Positions 1 through 5,760 of a stretch of DNA of 8,467 bases are shown in pieces. Position 1 is the first letter of the stretch. Each line of letters begins with the position of its first letter. Source of the stretch: an uncultured Oscillospiraceae bacterium (GTDB lineage: Bacteria; Bacillota; Clostridia; UBA1381); NCBI GenBank assembly GCA_946531785.1, contig CAMNAT010000068.1:1-8467 (forward strand), read 5' to 3'. The position numbers were made by a program, and so were the translations under genes. Below the pieces are notes generated by a model. It saw nothing but the letters and a program-made list of their open reading frames with translations. It had not been told where the DNA came from and did not search any database.

Positions 1-166
1 ACCATTCTTCACCCATATACTCTGTTTGCAACCCGCCGCGCGCGTGCATAAAAAAACCGCCTATGCCCTTCTTGTGCATAAGCTTCACCTGCTCTGCCGT
101 TTCCTCTGTATCAAGCTTTTCGTTCCAACTCCAGAACGGAAGCGGTCTATATTTATTTAGTTCCAT
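1..166 (-). CDS. N-terminus of a GH106/alpha-L-rhamnosidase-like glycoside hydrolase (3' end outside window)
   Basis: Only the first 55 codons are present. The visible protein contains RPLPFWSWNEKL followed by GIGGFFMHARGGL and TEYMGEEW. This is the characteristic opening of a family of very large Firmicutes and Bacteroidetes proteins annotated as glycosyl hydrolases related to GH106 alpha-L-rhamnosidases; the segment would be the start of a TIM-barrel-like catalytic domain. No signal peptide is seen, so the enzyme is probably cytoplasmic and would act on imported oligosaccharides, but this is inferred from the N-terminus alone. Three consecutive ATG codons occur at 172, 169 and 166. The AGGGGG at 180-175 lies only 2 nt from the first but 8 nt from the third, so I chose 166. 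The gene is separated from the small gene upstream by about 190 bp with a large dyad, so it may have its own promoter. The substrate cannot be read from this fragment. Confidence 0.72.
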   Translation of the reverse strand, partial: MELNKYRPLPFWSWNEKLDTEETAEQVKLMHKKGIGGFFMHARGGLQTEYMGEEW

Positions 167-174
167 CATCATTG

Positions 175-180
175 CCCCCT
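175..180 (-). promoter_or_regulatory. Ribosome binding site of the glycoside hydrolase gene
   Basis: AGGGGG on the minus strand. It is 2, 5 and 8 nt from three consecutive ATG codons. Normal spacing favours the third ATG (166), or the second (169), over the first. Confidence 0.6.
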
Positions 181-235
181 AATTATATTATCACATTTGT
201 TGTTTATTTACTCTTTATTCGTCACATGATACAGT

Positions 236-276
236 TTAATCTGTATATGCCCGTTTAACGAACATATACAGATTAA
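236..276. repeat. Perfect 14-bp inverted repeat upstream of the glycoside hydrolase gene
   Basis: The left arm 236-249 (TTAATCTGTATATG) and right arm 263-276 (CATATACAGATTAA) are exact reverse complements around a 13-bp centre that itself contains CGTTTAACG. The core CTGTAT/ATACAG occurs a third time at 229-234, forming a second, smaller dyad (229-234 with 241-246, 6-bp spacer). Neither strand has a T-tract after the stem, so this is not a standard intrinsic terminator. It lies 64 bp upstream of the first possible glycoside hydrolase start, a good place for an operator or a 5' leader hairpin. Confidence 0.6.
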
Positions 277-359
277 TTCAATTGAGGAGACTTTTATAAG
301 CCAATAGCACAAATCTGACCTATACTATAGATCTAGCATCGTGACTTAGCGTATCTCTT

Positions 360-533
360 TTAAAACACCAGCTTCAAAGCATCCTGAAATTCTACTGTGC
401 TTGTTCTTAATGAACTACCGTTGTTTAAATCATTTTGCCATGTTTCAAACACATTCATAGATACGGCAGCCGTCATAACAGACTCATCGCTGAACATTAC
501 TGTCTTTATTTGAGGAGTTATATATTTTTTCAT
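360..533 (-). CDS. Small leaderless protein, 57 aa, second copy (MKKY-xx-P-x-I type)
   Basis: I do not know a function for this gene. The protein opens with MKKYITPQIKTVMF and has no signal peptide, membrane segment or cysteine. The opening matches a pattern I recognise from many short uncharacterised Clostridia and Bacteroidetes proteins: a lysine-rich start, a proline near residue 7, alternating hydrophobics and then an acidic residue. It also matches the 61-aa protein encoded at 1430-1245 (M-KY, P-x-I, a Phe near residue 14, an acidic residue and Thr near 17-21), so the two look like paralogues. A GTG at 542 gives a 60-aa form, but GGAGGG at 547-542 sits 8 nt before the ATG at 533, which I take as the start. 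The preceding gene ends 1 nt upstream, so translation is probably coupled. A cytoplasmic partner of the exported protein or a peptide precursor are possibilities, both speculative. Confidence 0.7.
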   Translation of the reverse strand: MKKYITPQIKTVMFSDESVMTAAVSMNVFETWQNDLNNGSSLRTSTVEFQDALKLVF

Positions 534-547
534 TTTATTCACCCTCC
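534..547 (-). promoter_or_regulatory. Ribosome binding site of the 57-aa gene, inside the end of the upstream gene
   Basis: GGAGGG (547-542) is encoded by the last codons of the exported-protein gene, 8 nt before the ATG at 533. It decides the start against the GTG at 542, which overlaps the ribosome binding site itself. The stop codon TAA (537-535) lies between the two, a typical arrangement for coupled translation. Confidence 0.65.
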
Positions 548-1182
548 GATTCTGCCCAAAGCTTATCCTCGCTATCCTCTTTATAAACAGCCAAAGAAAC
601 TTCTTCTATTGTTACACTATCCGGGACATTATTAATCTGTAAGCCGAAATTCACCTCAGCCTCAGCATTTATCTGTGTTTCCAGTACATCACTCAGCTTA
701 AATCCGCCGGTCTTTGTTTTGTCGCCCTCACTAATAACTATCTTTATAGCATTATACTGACCGAGCTTTACTGCCGGCACCGCAAATGCATAGTTTTGGT
801 AACCCACACCGGAAACCTCGCTGCCGAGCTTGGTCATTTCTACTTCCTCTGTTGGAGTGTCCGTTGTACTTGTAAGCGTAAAAGCAATTGTTTTTACTGC
901 ACCTGATGCATTACCCATTTTTATGGTATACTCACCATCTGTGGCATCGTCCTTAAGCATAAAATCAATCGAAGAAGAAAATGCATCAGTAAACTGATTT
1001 AAATATGCAACACTTTTGCTTTCATCATTTTTTGTTATCAGCACTGTTGAATAAGTCGCTCCATTATCCCATTCGACGGTGACATTCTTATCATTGCCCA
1101 CAGCAGTTGTATAATCTGCAAACGCAACTGTACCTACCGTTATTACTATAGACATAGCCAATAGTATTACTGCTTTTTTCAT
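535..1182 (-). CDS. Exported Ig-like protein, 215 aa, second copy of a tandem pair
   Basis: The protein begins with a clear signal peptide (MKKAVILLAM, hydrophobic to about residue 20) and a probable AFA/DY cleavage after residue 22. The mature part is beta-rich, acidic and cysteine-free. The pattern YSTVLI (44-49), YLNQ (60-63), FMLK (74-77) and GEYTIKMG (83-90) aligns residue by residue with the protein encoded at 2071-1427, and GGF-x-L follows at about 159-162, so the two are paralogues. No SLH, LPXTG or membrane anchor is visible, so it is either released or held at the surface by a partner. The open frame extends upstream to a GTG at 1248 that overlaps the preceding stop, but that start has no ribosome binding site and would bury the signal peptide. 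AGGAGT at 1194-1189 is 6 nt before the ATG at 1182. The function is unknown; a surface-assembly or glycan-binding role is inferred only from the neighbours. Confidence 0.8.
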   Translation of the reverse strand: MKKAVILLAMSIVITVGTVAFADYTTAVGNDKNVTVEWDNGATYSTVLITKNDESKSVAYLNQFTDAFSSSIDFMLKDDATDGEYTIKMGNASGAVKTIAFTLTSTTDTPTEEVEMTKLGSEVSGVGYQNYAFAVPAVKLGQYNAIKIVISEGDKTKTGGFKLSDVLETQINAEAEVNFGLQINNVPDSVTIEEVSLAVYKEDSEDKLWAESEGE

Positions 1183-1188
1183 TGTTTC

Positions 1189-1194
1189 ACTCCT
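1189..1194 (-). promoter_or_regulatory. Ribosome binding site fixing the start of the 215-aa exported protein
   Basis: AGGAGT on the minus strand, 6 nt upstream of the ATG at 1182. This start places the signal peptide at the N-terminus and removes a 22-residue hydrophilic extension that begins at a GTG. Confidence 0.7.
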
Positions 1195-1244
1195 ATCTTT
1201 CTTAAAAAACAAGTCGTAACTGCTTATCTGCTTTTTGATCATGT

Positions 1245-1430
1245 TCACTCATTGAACTTAATTATACTCTTCAGGCTCTCTGACCTTGCCTTATACTGCT
1301 CCGATGTCATTTTGCCTATTATTGTCTGTACCTCATCTACATATGCTTGTGCGACGCCTGAATTGACCGTTGCAATGCATTCTGTCATGAATGAATACAC
1401 ACTTATAGAAGGGATCTCATATTTCATCAT
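1245..1430 (-). CDS. Small leaderless protein, 61 aa, first copy (MKY-x-x-P-x-I type)
   Basis: This is an unrecognised small protein starting MMKYEIPSISVYSF, with one cysteine (about residue 18) and no signal peptide or membrane segment. The N-terminal pattern (M-KY, P-x-I, aromatic residues, then E and T) is shared with the 57-aa protein at 533-360. The C-terminal half (TSEQYKARSESLKSIIKF) looks helical and charged. The ATG overlaps the TGA of the upstream exported-protein gene as ATGA, and AGGAGG (1445-1440) lies 9 nt ahead inside that gene, so translation is very likely coupled. Linkage to the same type of exported protein occurs twice in the window, which argues that the pairing is functional. 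The lone cysteine and absence of modification genes give no support for a lantibiotic-type or radical-SAM-modified peptide. Confidence 0.75.
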   Translation of the reverse strand: MMKYEIPSISVYSFMTECIATVNSGVAQAYVDEVQTIIGKMTSEQYKARSESLKSIIKFNE

Positions 1431-2071
1431 TGTGAACTACCTCCTTTATAAGCATTCCCTGAACCGACAGTATCATTACTCAGAAATACAGACACAGAAT
1501 CAAGTTCATTATCTTCAATCTCGTCAAGCTCAAATATAAGAATCAGATCACTTTCTTCCGAAAACACTGTATCGTTTCCATCCTTGAGATCAAATCCGCC
1601 ATAAATAGTCTCACTGCCGTTATTGTAGCCTACTTTTAATGATTTAAACTTGCTATAGTCCGTTCCCCTAACAATAGTATAGAATCCGGCAGAATTTTTG
1701 CCGTCCTTTTCCATAGATGACAACCGCATCATCGGCATATCCGAATCTTTGGCTGCAGCAACTCCCACACTAAAAGCTGTGCTTGTGCTGCCTCCGTTTT
1801 TATTGCCGAACCTAACGGTATAATTACCGCAAACAGGGTTTGCTTTCAGCAGGAAATTGACCGAGCCATCAAATGAACTCTCCGCCTGATTCACATAGAC
1901 TATATTGTCTATGCTGTCTTTTATAAGCACCGTCGAGTATTCTCCGGCTCCTGTTGCAGCTGCTTTGTTATTGTCCCAGCCGGTATATTCCACCGAGGGT
2001 GTGTCCGCCAGTGCGGTAATGCCTACTGACAAAACCGCAGCAGATGCGGCAATCACCGCAAATCTTTTCAT
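1427..2071 (-). CDS. Exported Ig-like protein, 214 aa, first copy of a tandem pair
   Basis: The protein has a signal peptide (MKRFAVIAASAAVLSVGITALA) with a probable ALA/DT cleavage after residue 22, the same position as in its paralogue. The mature sequence contains YSTVLI (45-50), YVNQ (59-62), FLLK (73-76) and GNYTVRFGN (82-90), then a second beta-rich part with YGGFDL (157-162) and an acidic stretch (SEESDLILIFELDEIEDNE). The first block resembles Ig-like modules of other Clostridia surface proteins, with the consensus Y-x-D/N-Q then F-x-L and G-x-Y-T-V-x-x-G. A start at 2101 is possible, but AGGAGG at 2087-2082 and GGAG at 2083-2080 sit before the ATG at 2071, which also gives a proper signal peptide. 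This is the first gene after the 223-bp gap, so a promoter is expected upstream. No anchor motif is visible and the biochemical role is unknown. Confidence 0.8.
   Translation of the reverse strand: MKRFAVIAASAAVLSVGITALADTPSVEYTGWDNNKAAATGAGEYSTVLIKDSIDNIVYVNQAESSFDGSVNFLLKANPVCGNYTVRFGNKNGGSTSTAFSVGVAAAKDSDMPMMRLSSMEKDGKNSAGFYTIVRGTDYSKFKSLKVGYNNGSETIYGGFDLKDGNDTVFSEESDLILIFELDEIEDNELDSVSVFLSNDTVGSGNAYKGGSSQ
1440..1445 (-). promoter_or_regulatory. Ribosome binding site of the 61-aa gene, within the upstream coding region
   Basis: AGGAGG, 9 nt before the first ATG (1430) of the small gene. It is encoded by the Gly-Gly part of the GGSSQ tail of the exported protein. Together with the ATGA start/stop overlap this indicates coupled translation. 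Confidence 0.75.
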
Positions 2072-2079
2072 TTTTGTAA

Positions 2080-2087
2080 CTCCTCCT
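2080..2087 (-). promoter_or_regulatory. Ribosome binding site fixing the start of the 214-aa exported protein
   Basis: AGGAGGAG on the minus strand; the last GGAG is 8 nt from the ATG at 2071. The upstream candidate start at 2101 would place this site inside the gene and put ten charged residues before the signal peptide. Confidence 0.7.
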
Positions 2088-2166
2088 CTCTTTTTTACCA
2101 CAGGATATGATCGTCCCGCAGTATTGTCCCAAAGTATTAATTGAGATTTACTTTTATAATATTTCT

Positions 2167-2172
2167 ATTATA
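2167..2172 (-). promoter_or_regulatory. Candidate -10 box for the tandem-pair operon
   Basis: A consensus TATAAT on the minus strand lies about 95 bp upstream of the ATG at 2071, in a very AT-rich 223-bp gap. The position where a -35 box is expected (about 2195-2190) reads AATTTT, which is a poor match, so if this is a promoter it may depend on an activator such as the response regulator encoded just upstream. AT-rich DNA often contains TATAAT by chance. Confidence 0.3.
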
Positions 2173-2268
2173 ATTTTACTTCGAAACAAAAAATTTGTAT
2201 AGATGTCTGAAATGACTTTTATGGTAGGTATTTATTACTTTTTGTGAAAATCACACAATTTTTAACGC

Positions 2269-2288
2269 ATAGATATACACATATCTAT
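2269..2288. repeat. Perfect 8-bp inverted repeat just after the response regulator gene
   Basis: ATAGATAT (2269-2276) and ATATCTAT (2281-2288) are exact reverse complements around ACAC. The element begins 6 bp past the stop codon at 2295. The stem is all A/T except one pair and no T-tract follows on the minus strand, so termination would be weak. It could instead be a regulator-binding dyad for the genes downstream. Confidence 0.45.
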
Positions 2289-2294
2289 TGATGA

Positions 2295-3029
2295 CTACTC
2301 TTTTCGTCGCATAGCATTCCTGTATTCAGAAGGAGAATAGCCGGTATGTTTTTTAAACAATTCTCTGAAATGTCTCGGATCCTTATACGAAAGGTAGTCA
2401 ATTATCTCATTTACGCTCATTTCAGTGTTAGCAAGCAAATTGCAAGCATACTCCATTCTTTTCATGGTTACATAGTCGGTAAAATTCTTTCCGGTTTTCT
2501 TTTTAAAAATGCGACTTGCATATGAACCATTCAAATGCATGGTTTCCGCTACACTGTTAAGAGTGATACCTCGCATAAAATTCTCATCAACATAATGCTT
2601 TATCCTTGACCATGTATCCAAGCTGATCGTCTCACTTCTATCCTCCGCTTTCTTTTCATCAAGCGCTTCCAGCACGGACTCTACAGCGTTTATCATTTTT
2701 CCACGGGTAAGGGGCTTTAAAAGATAGGATCGCACACCGTTGCTTATCGCATCCTGTGCATATTCAAACACCTTGAAACCGCTTATAATGATCACCTCGC
2801 CAGCAAATCCATCTTTGCGTAGATGTTTTATCATATCAAGCCCGTCCATACTTTTCATTCTGATATCGGTTATTATGATATCAGGACTTACTGTCTTTGC
2901 CAGCTTTAAGCCTTCTTCTCCATTTTGAGCTGTACCAACAATGCTTATATTATACGACTCCCAATCCAGTAATATCTTTAGTCCTTCACAGGTAAAATAT
3001 TCATCATCAACAATTATCATTTTATACAT
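2295..3029 (-). CDS. Response regulator, REC plus AraC-type DNA-binding domain (YesN-like)
   Basis: This 244-aa protein is a two-component response regulator that should bind DNA when phosphorylated. The receiver domain (about 1-120) has the acidic pair D8-D9 (IIVDDE), the phospho-acceptor D55 in IIITDIRM, S83 in IIISGF and K105 in YLLKP, so all key residues are present. A charged linker is followed by the AraC/XylS-type double helix-turn-helix (about 140-240), with the usual ending HFRELFKKHTGYSPSEYRN. In Firmicutes such regulators usually work with a sensor kinase controlling carbohydrate uptake or degradation genes; no kinase gene is in this window. GGAG at 3042-3039 lies 9 nt before the ATG. 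The gene follows the SLH-protein gene by 68 bp in the same direction and precedes the tandem exported/small-protein pairs, which are plausible targets by position only. Confidence 0.92.
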   Translation of the reverse strand: MYKMIIVDDEYFTCEGLKILLDWESYNISIVGTAQNGEEGLKLAKTVSPDIIITDIRMKSMDGLDMIKHLRKDGFAGEVIIISGFKVFEYAQDAISNGVRSYLLKPLTRGKMINAVESVLEALDEKKAEDRSETISLDTWSRIKHYVDENFMRGITLNSVAETMHLNGSYASRIFKKKTGKNFTDYVTMKRMEYACNLLANTEMSVNEIIDYLSYKDPRHFRELFKKHTGYSPSEYRNAMRRKE

Positions 3030-3097
3030 TAGATCGATCTCCAGTCTGTTTTATACAGGATACAAGAAAAACACTTAGCTGCTTTTCAAAGCCCAAA

Positions 3098-5719
3098 TTA
3101 TTTATATATAACCAAATCCATTGGTGTTGTTGATGATGTGGTAACAATAACCGTTTCATCTGATGCTTTACCTGATACAGGATGCGGTATGTCGCCCGCT
3201 GTTACACGCGACACCTTTGTCTTTGCCTCCGGATCAACAACATATATCCTGAATCTTGATGCCGTATATAACTCCGTCTGCGGATTTTCCGGATTGTATT
3301 GCAGAACAAACATTCCATCAGCATTATTTTTGACATTGCCGATAAGCGCTCTGAAGCCCGAGTCAAAGCCTCCGGGCTTTTCATACTTGCTCCGCGAATT
3401 CAATATTCCCATCCCGGACGATGTATATATCGCTTCTACTGCCGATATCACATCGTCTAACCTGTTTATCCTTATTATATCTCCGATTTGCAGCATATTA
3501 CCCGATACATATGCAAGCTCCTTTGATTTAAGCTTATATGCCACATGGTTGCCACCGAGATAGCCCTCCAACTGGTAAGTTTCTTCATCATCATAAAGAG
3601 TTTCAGTTATTTTATCTATGATAAAGATTTTTGCATTATTATTAATGGTGGTACCGTCTTCATATACTACCAAAGCCTGTGCCAACAGCATATCGGGCTC
3701 TGTATTGAACGACTCAACATAGCACTGCTCATCCGTATATAACGCATTGCGTTTTATCACCTTGCAGTCAGATGTTGAAAAATCAGACTGATCCCTCGGC
3801 ACACTGAATATCACCGCATCATCCGAAGGCGATATCTCACCTTTGATTATCGTATTTGAAGAGTTTATACGTTTAAAAATATTGATTCCGCCTTTGTATT
3901 GAAAGAAATCATACGCTCGTCTTAAAAGCCTGTTATTGTTATCATCCCCGGAGCGGGATGTATCATCCATCGGCTGATCTGCAGGCAAATCTATTGCTAC
4001 AAGCTTGCCTGACGAGGATATTCTATAGCGCATAAGACCTCTGTTATTTAATTCAGATAACGCGAAGTCGGTGTTATTTCCTATAACAGCACCATCAAGC
4101 TTGCATTTGCTGTCTATCTCCGCACGAAGCTCCTCTCCATCCTGAGATAAAAATCTTATCACGATACTATCACCGTCATCGCTGTATGATGCTTTAAATA
4201 TATATCCAAATCTCCATGCATCGTCCTTTGCCGGCCTTATCCATGCAGCATTGTGGTTAAAATCAAGACTGACGGTGCATTGACTGCCCGCAGTACCGTA
4301 CCAATAAGGACTATACGCATCATACACTACTTTATACTCGGTGCCGTCAATTGTGACCTTTGTTTTATTATCCGGATCTGTGTTTACATTAGTTATAACT
4401 CCCGCTACAGTTTCATATGACATATAAAGATCAACAGATGTTGTACCGGATATAACCGCTGTGATCACGCCATCCGGTTTTAAGCTGTTTAGCTCGCACT
4501 CAATTCCCGAAGCATCAAAAAGTCTACTGTACCGATAATCGTCAAGCTTTATCTCATATCTTTTGCCGCTGCTGTCGGAGTTTTTTCCATATATTATTCT
4601 CTGCACCGTATCTATGGTGTCAACAATCACTGTTGTGTATTCTGTAATCAGAACAACATCATATGAGCCATCGTCATCATTGTCCACAAGCCGCAAAATA
4701 CCATATTCCGGTATATGCATATCCGATGCCCTTATTGCATCCCCGTTCGATACTATATCGGCATTATTGCTGAGCTTAACACTATATGTTTTTCCGTCCG
4801 TATCGCATTTGATCTTTCCATCTGCATACTCATATGCTTCATCATCGTCGAGCAGCAATATTTTATTCTTATTCTGCGGCACTATCGCATGGACCGCTCC
4901 ACTGTCCTTATCCACATAATACTTAACGCTGCAGCCAATGAGCTTTTCAGCCGCCGGATCCATATTATCATAAAATCTACCATCAAACTCAACAGCATCC
5001 CGTTTTAGTCTTCCGCCAAGGATGGAATATGTATCCGCACCCGTTTCAATGCCCTTATATTCATATAGTCCCAGTTTTCCTGTTACGAATATCTCCTCCT
5101 CCGTGAATCTGGTTCCCCCCTTACCGTCAGTGCCTGCATACTGAAGCATTTTGCTTTCCAGCATATTATCAATCAATATCGCGGCAATTTCTCCTGACAT
5201 ATAAGTGTTTAACGGATACTTTGAAAGTGATTTATCCATATTGAGCCTCTGAACAGTTTTTGCCACACCATCCAGATAGCCTCCGCTGAGTTCTGCATAC
5301 TCATTGTAGCCCAATGCTTTTAATGCAATATTATAACCCTGGGCAAGCTCTATATCATCATCCGGGCGGAAGGTTCCGTCGTCATAGCCGTTAATTATCC
5401 CCAACTCCGAAAGATACTGTGCATATCCTGCAAACCAATCGTATTGCGGAATATCACTATAAATCCGTTTGGTGGCGGATATACTCGTCTGCGGATATTT
5501 CCAAGTCAATGTGTTCACCATGAAAACACAAAATTCCGCTCTTGTAATTCTTTCCTTTGATAGCGATGCTTCCTCATCTATAATCCCCAGATGAACAGAA
5601 AGTCTGTCGCTCACATCAGGCTTTTGCGGCTGCTTGGCAGCCGCATTGACCGCTACGGCATTAATATACAGAACCGCCGTGGCAATAAGCATCAATAAGC
5701 CAAATTTAAATGTGTTCAT
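3098..5719 (-). CDS. Exported protein with N-terminal SLH repeats, 873 aa
   Basis: A signal peptide (about 1-27, ending VAVNAAA) is followed by SLH repeats that would bind secondary cell-wall polymer. The first is degenerate (about 38-75, with ITRAEF). The second is well formed (about 86-138, YSDIPQYDWFAGYAQYLSEL then GYDDGTFRPDDD). The third is divergent (about 145-190). The remaining 680 or so residues are beta-rich, with many Asp, Ser, Thr and Tyr and repeated short strands; I recognise no catalytic motif. It is therefore an anchored surface protein of unknown function, perhaps structural or glycan-binding. The longest frame starts at a TTG (5743) that lies ahead of the AGGAG at 5738-5734. 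The first ATG after that site is at 5719 and starts directly on the signal peptide; its 14-nt spacing is rather long. It lies 41 bp after the 567-aa SLH gene and is probably in one operon with it. Confidence 0.85.
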   Translation of the reverse strand: MNTFKFGLLMLIATAVLYINAVAVNAAAKQPQKPDVSDRLSVHLGIIDEEASLSKERITRAEFCVFMVNTLTWKYPQTSISATKRIYSDIPQYDWFAGYAQYLSELGIINGYDDGTFRPDDDIELAQGYNIALKALGYNEYAELSGGYLDGVAKTVQRLNMDKSLSKYPLNTYMSGEIAAILIDNMLESKMLQYAGTDGKGGTRFTEEEIFVTGKLGLYEYKGIETGADTYSILGGRLKRDAVEFDGRFYDNMDPAAEKLIGCSVKYYVDKDSGAVHAIVPQNKNKILLLDDDEAYEYADGKIKCDTDGKTYSVKLSNNADIVSNGDAIRASDMHIPEYGILRLVDNDDDGSYDVVLITEYTTVIVDTIDTVQRIIYGKNSDSSGKRYEIKLDDYRYSRLFDASGIECELNSLKPDGVITAVISGTTSVDLYMSYETVAGVITNVNTDPDNKTKVTIDGTEYKVVYDAYSPYWYGTAGSQCTVSLDFNHNAAWIRPAKDDAWRFGYIFKASYSDDGDSIVIRFLSQDGEELRAEIDSKCKLDGAVIGNNTDFALSELNNRGLMRYRISSSGKLVAIDLPADQPMDDTSRSGDDNNNRLLRRAYDFFQYKGGINIFKRINSSNTIIKGEISPSDDAVIFSVPRDQSDFSTSDCKVIKRNALYTDEQCYVESFNTEPDMLLAQALVVYEDGTTINNNAKIFIIDKITETLYDDEETYQLEGYLGGNHVAYKLKSKELAYVSGNMLQIGDIIRINRLDDVISAVEAIYTSSGMGILNSRSKYEKPGGFDSGFRALIGNVKNNADGMFVLQYNPENPQTELYTASRFRIYVVDPEAKTKVSRVTAGDIPHPVSGKASDETVIVTTSSTTPMDLVIYK

Positions 5720-5733
5720 ATTATGATTACTAA

Positions 5734-5738
5734 CTCCT
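5734..5738 (-). promoter_or_regulatory. Ribosome binding site of the 873-aa SLH protein gene
   Basis: AGGAG on the minus strand, 14 nt from the ATG at 5719, longer than usual. The in-frame TTG at 5743 lies upstream of this site and so cannot use it, which favours the ATG. Confidence 0.55.
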
Positions 5739-5760
5739 TTCAAAAGCAGTTAAATGCATA

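Noticed and set aside
182..187. TATAAT on the minus strand just before the glycoside hydrolase start
   Set aside because: It is only about 10-16 bp from the start codons, too close for a transcript that includes the ribosome binding site at 180-175.
360..1430. Small proteins as ribosomally made, post-translationally modified peptide precursors
   Set aside because: No radical SAM, lanthionine synthase, protease or peptide transporter gene is in the window, and the peptides have one cysteine between them.
1252..2144. Plus-strand open frames opposite the exported and small protein genes (1252-1539, 1905-2144)
   Set aside because: They are antisense shadows of minus-strand genes that have ribosome binding sites and signal peptides, and their translations show no domain or start signal.
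2243..2255. TGTGA-AAA-TCACA resembling a CRP-type site
   Set aside because: The spacer is 3 bp rather than 6 bp and CRP sites are not expected in a Clostridia-type genome. It is too short to call on its own.
3030..3097. Possible terminator (GCTTTGAAAAGC followed by TTTTT) between the 873-aa SLH gene and the response regulator
   Set aside because: The stem is 5 bp with a 2-nt loop and the T-run is several bases away, so a functional terminator is unlikely.
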